Below are positions 57,973 to 64,000 of a stretch of DNA of 64,000 nucleotides, in pieces. The translations under genes and the position numbers were made by a program. The stretch comes from Dactylonectria macrodidyma (taxonomy: Eukaryota > Ascomycota > Sordariomycetes > Hypocreales > Nectriaceae): NCBI GenBank assembly GCA_020744425.1, contig JAGMUV010000005.1, forward strand, positions 1,612,001-1,676,000, read 5' to 3'. Positions within the stretch are counted from its first letter, which is position 1. Each line of letters opens with the position of its first letter. The notes under the pieces are model-generated. The model made no database searches and was not told where the DNA came from. It saw only the letters and a program-made list of their open reading frames with translations.

Positions 57973-59362
57973 ATGTCCAGCGTGGCTACACGACTAGAGT
58001 CCCGGAAGTCGCTACTCGGCACCGACACGGGCTACGGCTATGGAGGTCACAGCTACAACCAGTCCTACGGGGACGGTGACCTATCGCCAACATACGACCA
58101 GCCTCCAGTTCCTCAGCCTTCCTATCCCGACAACTCTGCGACTGAACCAGCCTACAACCAAGGCTACGCCTATCGGGAAGGCCTCTCCGGCTCTGTACCC
58201 GCTCCGAGTACTCATCGTGACAGCCTTGGCTTCATCAAGAGCAAGTGGCCCGCCGGGTTCATGACTGTCTCGGTTCTCCAGGCCATTCTCTGCATCTGCT
58301 TTGAAGCGTACGTACCCCCACACCACATGAATTCGCACGAACAAAGCGCTGACTTCTATCAGATACATCTTTGCCAAGTTCCAGACCAGCCTAGGTGATG
58401 ACAGCAGCATGCCCGAGGTTCAGTCTCAGGTCAAAACCATCCCTACTTTCTTGACCCTTTTCATTTTTGGTTTCCTTTACACATTGATCATTGTCTGGGA
58501 CGCTCTGCGCCAGAAGAACACTATTCAAGTCATTGGAGTTTGCTTCTCCAACCTGGCTCTCATGGTCTACACCACCATCCAGGTCGATCAAATTCGAGAA
58601 GCTATCCGAGTACTAAAAAACAACAACGCCATCGCTCCCAGCACCACCGATTTGGAACTTTGGGCCGACGTTAAACCCTATCTCATCGCTATTCCCTGCG
58701 TCATCGCCCTTGCCACTGTAGGCATGGCCTTCCTCTCCTGGAAAATCTACCAGGAATATGCCTGGGACATCCTCAAGACCATTGGTGCCGACTATCGCAT
58801 GAAGAAGCGATTCCTCCACTATCAGGTATGCTCCGTTTCCAGGTCTCAAGTGTTGTAGCAGATATCTAACAAAATGTAGATCTACATTGCCCTGTTGAAA
58901 TTTGATTTCTTCTTCTTCCTAGGATTCATTGTTCAGTTCGTCGTCGTCGTCGCCAAAACGAATGATCCTGAATTCGCCTTGACAATCGTCACTATCCCCA
59001 TTACTATCGCGATTCTCGGAGCTGCAGCCTTCTTCACGCGCAGAGAAAACAAGCCCGGCATGATTGCCGTCATGATTCTCTACCTTGGTGCGCTCACTTA
59101 CTTCATCTTCAAGCTGGTTCGAATCTACCAGTTCAGAGAAACCTATGAGGCCGTCCGCAAGTCCCTCACAGCCTTCGCCGTCATCACCATCCTTCTCATT
59201 GTCCTTACTATCACCAACGCTATCATTTGCATGCGCAACTTTAACAAGGGCCTGAAGCCCCACCTACAGTCTAAGCCCAAGGACATTGAGAAGCCAGCTC
59301 TCAACTCCATGGCCCTACAAGATGTCAAGCCCACGATGCCTAGCCGCATGACTATCGACTAA
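57973..59362 (+). CDS. UPF0658 Golgi apparatus membrane protein, 426 aa
   Basis: Exons 57,973-58,307, 58,363-58,825 and 58,880-59,362. I start at ATG 57,973, the first in-frame ATG. The Tyr/Ser-rich cytosolic tail (about 90 residues) is followed by eight hydrophobic segments, beginning FMTVSVLQAILCICFEAYIF and ending AVITILLIVLTITNAIICM. KSKWPAGFM before the first helix, QTIPTFLTLF-like and YRMKKRFLHYQIYIALLKFD segments match fission-yeast and filamentous-fungal UPF0658 proteins, located at the Golgi by tagging studies of the family. The molecular function is unknown. Confidence 0.88.
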
Positions 59363-60190
59363 GGGTGAGACACAATCGCGGTTGCCAAGATTGCCTAAAT
59401 ATCGGGCACTATTGTACAAAGAAACGAATTTACGAAAGGAAAAAAAGATTTCCCCTTCAGAGCAACCGGTCAGACAGGGCAGGCTCAGGATCGGACCGTG
59501 GCCACACGAGAGAAGCGTGTGCAGAAGGCAAACCAACGATATCCCCACTGGCGTGGACAATTTTCTTTTACTATTTGATTTCATGGCTGCTTTGTGTGAA
59601 GTTTGCCACATACCAGGCGTTTACAGAATCCATCATTCCTCGAATGATCGATGCCTAGGAGTTCTCTTTTTCAGGGCCTTTTCCCGGGATCGGTGGTTGG
59701 ATAGCTAGTTGCTCCCTCTAATTAAGAGGAATGTTTCCTCATTATGGAAGTTTGCGGTGTTTGGAAGAGATAGGGCGGCCCCGGTAGAAGGTCCTGGCTT
59801 GACATTTGTTAGTTTAGATAGTTGAATGACGAATACATGAAATCTCATATTGCTGGATCACATGGCGCAGGAATAGTACCTGCTCGGTCAGAGCAGGGAG
59901 AGAATGGGGTTGGATGACGATGGATTGTCCTAGATCCCTACACTAACTCCATGTCATAGACAGGAGTTTGTCCGGTACCTCACAACATAGATACCAATTG
60001 GTGTGGCCCAACATGATGGTAAACCAGACTCCCGAAATCTCTGTCCGCCCCAAGGAAGGAAGAAAAACACCCAAGCCAAACAATGGTTACGCCGCATGAT
60101 CCATGTAGCCAATGAACGCCAGGTCCGAATGTCACAAATACAAAAAGCGGCTCAAGAAAAAGAGGCAAGGTAACGAGCCAGACCTCAAGT
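59363..60190. other. Convergent intergenic region
   Basis: 3' flanks of the UPF0658 and Rmd5-like genes. No exon recognised. Confidence 0.5.
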
Positions 60191-61596
60191 CTAAAATTTG
60201 ATCTTGATGGCATCCTTGAGGTGGCCCTCGGTCGGGCAGTAGGGGCACTTGTATCGAGCGGCCTTGGCAATGTTTTGGAGGGACTCACGACAAATGACGT
60301 GACCACAGGACAGCATCATGGCCGGGTTGTCCTGTGTCGTTTGCTCCTTGCTGACAGGGCAGACGAAAATGGGATGGTAGATCATGGACTCTGGCAGCGG
60401 GGTCTCGAAGGCAAGCTCGTTTTCGGTAGTCCATTCCGTCTTCTTCTCCCGCATGTAGGTTGTGTACTTGATGAGACGGGGCAGGGCAATGGAGCCTGCC
60501 GTCACGGCCATGTAGAGGGGTGACTCAGCGGAGAGGCCGAGCAGGGAGCAAAATTCGCGAGTAAACGACATGGCGACGTCCTCAAAGGCCGAGTCGATCT
60601 CGAATATGTGGCGGTAGGGCGAGGTGGCGAGATTGGGGGAGTATACCATGGCAGCACAGAGCTGCTGGATCTCCCGCAGATGGCGTGCCTGGAAGCGGGC
60701 GAAGTTGGCGCGGGCGTAGGCGAGGGCGCCGAGCTGGCCGTTGCGGTTGTCGTCGGGGAGTCCATTGACGCTGAAACCTTTGAAAAGCCAAACAAATTGG
60801 AGCTTGCTGAGTTCGAACTCGAGGGTGCTGCCCTTAGCATCGAGCTGGGCGCTGTTGAGGCGAGCCCAATCGATGGCAGCCACGAGGTTGCGGTCCTTGA
60901 GCTGGGAAAGGATGCTGTACATTTCAGAGAACTTGTGCTGCAGATCCTCAGAGTGAAGTCCTTGCATGTCGGCATCTAGGTCTTCATCCTGCTGCTCGTC
61001 CTCGTCCTCGTCCATGTCATCATCGCCATCTTCATCAGTGTGCGACCGGTTGTGAGGCTGTCGGGGGGGAGGATGCTCGTGGGCTTCGTGGAGAAACGTC
61101 GAGGCGACGGAAAACTGGCCCTCTCGAAGCAGATGCATGGCGATGGCGCGGTTTATGAGAGCTGGGTGATCGGCCATGGCATCCGTTTCCATGGGCAATT
61201 CGCGGTGGGGGATGGCCTGGCTTGGGTCAGCAACGGTGGGTTATTGAAGAGCATCATGGGCGGCGAACCTTATCAAGGGCCTTTCCAAAGCCCTTTTGCG
61301 CTTTTGTAACCTCTTTGAGATCTTGTGTGATGGCTTCGAAGCGGGCCTTGACCGGGTTCTGTAGGGTGGTCATGGCCATACCGATTCGATGGGCGTCGGG
61401 TTCTGGGAGGTCAGTTGGATGAGTTGGACGACGGGTGAGAAGCCTGACCTGTAGCGACTTGCTCCCGAGCCGCGGTCAGCAGCTCGATAATCTGGTCCAC
61501 ATCGTCAATCGCCGAGGTCAAGTTGGATTTCCTCATGCGAGCCAGCTCAGCCATCAGAGGCCCAAACGGCGAGACATGGTCGTCATTTCCCGCCAT
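60191..61596 (-). CDS. RMD5: Rmd5/Gid2-like RING subunit of the GID/CTLH ubiquitin ligase, 435 aa
   Basis: Exons 61,596-61,449, 61,402-61,269 and 61,216-60,191. The N-terminal helix has PLMAELARMRKSNLTSAIDD. A LisH segment lies near 111-135 (LINRAIAMHLLREGQF), then an acidic run of Asp/Glu, CTLH/CRA helices (HKFSEMYSILSQLKDRNLV, LEFELSKLQFVWLFKG), and a degenerate RING at residues 380-421: CPVSKEQTTQDNPAMML, CGHVIC and CPYC. The missing second Cys is typical of Rmd5/RMND5. The complex marks gluconeogenic enzymes for degradation in yeast. The acidic insert between LisH and CTLH is longer than in yeast or human. Confidence 0.93.
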
Positions 61597-62381
61597 GATG
61601 TCGGGTTGATATGGATAGGTTTTGTCGGTCTACGGAGCTCCTTGGCAGGCGCTTTCGGGGATCAGGCTTTGATCTCAGCGTTGAGTTGGGTGCGGAAGCT
61701 CTGCCAGTTGCATTCGGGCTCAGAGGAGGGTGGTTGTGGTGATGAAATGGCTCGTGGATGCGGTCGCCTGAGGTCCCAAGTGACCGCGGGTGCCATGATA
61801 CTGCACCCTAGCGCTGGGGTGTTGGTATCGATAACGATGGCCGATGGAAGTATGCTTTTAAGCGGGATGTTCCGTTCTGGCCTCTCATTAATGAACCAAT
61901 AGCCAGCGGTAGAAAAGGCATATGGCCTCAAACACATGGAATCACGCCAATAGCCCATACAATCACGAAACCCTTCGTGGTTTTCTTGTTCAACCTCTAA
62001 TACAATCCCCATCTCGCCCGTTCAAGACAATACATGATAGTGTCCACCCCCAGAACTTGTGCCTGCAACACCAAAGTACAGTGGGGTGCCTGGGGATTAG
62101 TGCCCCGCAGCCAGCCAGCCAGATGCCTGTTTAGGCCTTATTTTGGCCTGTTTGGGCGGATGACGCTGCGCCTTTGTGCAGGCTATTGCATCACATGCGA
62201 GTCGGGCTCTGTGAAATGCAAACTCCAAACTGCAAACTGCGCCAGTGCTTCCCAGTCCCACGAGCCTCTTCAAACCCCAACATTCGCATCGCCAGCTCTC
62301 AAATTCGACATCCCCCGGGCCTCCACGGCGTGATGATGTAGCTCGAGCCCGACTCGACAAGCTTCAGGGGTCGACGACGCC
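61597..62381. promoter_or_regulatory. Divergent promoter, RMD5 and Stb6-like genes
   Basis: 785 bp between two divergent start codons. No exon recognised; short AAACTGCAAACTGC repeats near 62,220-62,240. Confidence 0.5.
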
Positions 62382-64000
62382 ATGGCCTTTCTATTCCCCC
62401 CGCCGCCTGATTCGCGAACCCACAAGCAGGACGACGATTTCCTCGCCGCCGCCGCAAGGGTTCAAGCTCAACGCGGCACGCGAGCAAACCCTCAGGAGTG
62501 CGCCCCAGCTCCCATGCAAGGCGATTTTCAGATCTCGATCCAGGCTCAGGATGGAGGCGGCCTCGAGGCTGTGCCTTCGCTCCAACAGTTGCCTCCTGTG
62601 CAGCGGAAGCACCTCGTCTTTGCCGACCCGATCGCATTCCGGTGAGTAGGCTCTATGCTGTTTGCTGGCTTTCCTCACAGGTGCTTTACTAAAAGTCCCT
62701 TTGGCAGATATTTGGAAGACGACAGCTGTGTCACAGTGGTTGAGCGTCGCGCCGTGCTCTGCGGATACGAATCCTACCTCGTCGAACAATGGGCCTGCTC
62801 ACGGCAGTCCCCGACCCTTGTCATCACCACGTATACAGGCGACCAGAAACACTCCATCATCGTCAGTGTTTTGTCCGTGCCGGCGGACGAGACTTTGTGG
62901 CCAGTGAAATTGCGTGTATACTTCAAAGCCATCCAGAAATTCCATGCGAGGCCCAAGGAGACATCCTTCGGAGCTCTCATGGTAACCAACCTCAGCAGCT
63001 TTCCTTCTGCTCTCACCGTCATTCTAGTTCCAGAAGGAGACATCCGAAAATATCGTCAAACGTTCATCGTCAATGAAGATCTCAAACGACTCGGTTGTTC
63101 GGGACGGTCAGGTCTGACACTCAATGAACCGGCTGAGACAACACGAGCCAAGTTCCAACAGCTATACAAGACCAGCGATCGGGTTCCATTGTCCCAGGCC
63201 GTCACAGAACTGATCAAGCTGTGTCAAGTTGCCTTGTATATGTTTGAGAAGCTTGATCATGAATACATCGACGGTTTGCTCTGCGACATGACTGAGACTG
63301 CGATCAGCAATTGGTGGACCGAGGTTGGAGCTGAACACTACAACTTCGAGCCCACCGACGGCATCTTGGGGCCCACGACCGTCTCCGCGCTCCTCGGCAT
63401 GTTTATGGGAGCAAGGAACCGCCTCCACTGGTATGGGGTGCAGGTCTCCAAGGACGTCTTTGATGTCGATAGCACAAAACGCGGTGTCGGCCACTTTCAA
63501 AAGGCGCAAAAGCTTGAAAAGACTCGACGGTTGGATCGTCAGACACTCCTCAAGCTATACAGTGCATCTGCCAAAGCAGCAGCGGGTGAAGGTTGGGGTG
63601 TGCAACGAGCAGTCAAGTCTACCGTCACTGAGATCGGAGGCAAGAGGGGTGAGCTTGTCATGGGCATGGTCTCTGGAAAGGACAAGGGTGGGCTTGCGGA
63701 CATTGAAACCCTAGATATCAACAGGTTCATCAGCTTGGTGTACGGCGAGAGACCGAAATGGCTCTGGCATGGCAAACCAAGACGAACCCCCGCCGAATTA
63801 CCCAGCCGCACGCCAGAACTAGGCACCGCGATGGTCTGGAAAGAGAACCCCTCCCTTGCAAACTCCAAGCGACCCAATCCACCATCGGTAGAGGAGGAAC
63901 CAGAGGTCAAGCGAGTCGATGAGTCTCCGGCCATCTATTCGGCCTATCCGCCAGGCTCTGCGATTAGTATCAGCAGAAATCCAAACAACAAAGATGCGCT
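62382..64000 (+). CDS. Stb6/Stb2-like protein, N-terminal part (runs off the window)
   Basis: Exons 62,382-62,641 and 62,709 to beyond 64,000; the 67-nt intron (GTGAGT, GGCAG) restores FADPIAFRYLEDDSCVTVVE. Conserved blocks are GYESYLVEQWACSR, TYTGDQKHSIIVSVLSVP, LMVTNLSSFPSALTVI, FIVNEDLKRLGCSGRSGL, TDGILGPTTVSALLG and FQKAQKLEKTRRLDRQTL. These match fungal homologues of yeast Stb6/Stb2, proteins found to bind the Sin3 corepressor; their biochemical role is not established. The frame is still open at the window end. Confidence 0.85.

Overview
The window is nuclear DNA of a filamentous ascomycete, most likely a Sordariomycete and probably of the order Hypocreales. Supporting signs are short introns (about 46-224 nt) with CTAAC-like branch sites, long C/T-rich leaders, and clearly fungal families: a White Collar-2 type GATA factor, a Cps1/GT2-type glycosyltransferase, a Clr5-domain protein, Zn2Cys6 and DHA2 transporter genes, an UPF0658 Golgi protein, a GID-complex RING protein and an Stb6-like protein. 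The species cannot be fixed by eye. I saw no tRNA, rRNA, CRISPR array or bacterial-style operon.

Layout. 1-802: the 5' end of a membrane glycosyltransferase on the minus strand. 803-13,314: about 12.5 kb with no gene I can support; it holds a six-copy 14-bp minisatellite, a perfect 15-bp inverted repeat and a long pyrimidine-rich leader. 13,315-31,818: a fairly dense block with a serine-rich unknown protein, an enoyl-CoA hydratase/isomerase, a Clr5-type candidate regulator, mitochondrial D-lactate dehydrogenase, a PHAF1/UPF0183 protein, a frameshifted unknown gene, an amidase and a small DUF7721-like protein. 33,450-41,355: wc-2 and rad50 head to head across 2.3 kb that carries a MITE-like element. 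42,615-52,774: a DHA2 transporter, a flavin monooxygenase, a Zn2Cys6 regulator, a BTB protein and a basic orphan protein. 52,775-57,972: a second gene-poor stretch. 57,973-64,000: UPF0658 Golgi protein, Rmd5/Gid2 ubiquitin ligase subunit, and the 5' part of an Stb6-like gene.

Most genes look like housekeeping genes placed side by side with separate promoters. The exception is the trio at 42,615-49,730: transporter, monooxygenase and zinc-cluster factor. The factor and the monooxygenase are divergent, and both the shared intergenic region and the transporter promoter carry symmetrical CGG/CCG motifs. This makes a small regulated detoxification or metabolite module a reasonable hypothesis; it is inference only. 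Exon joins were made by hand from splice consensus, reading frame and remembered family conservation; no database search was possible.
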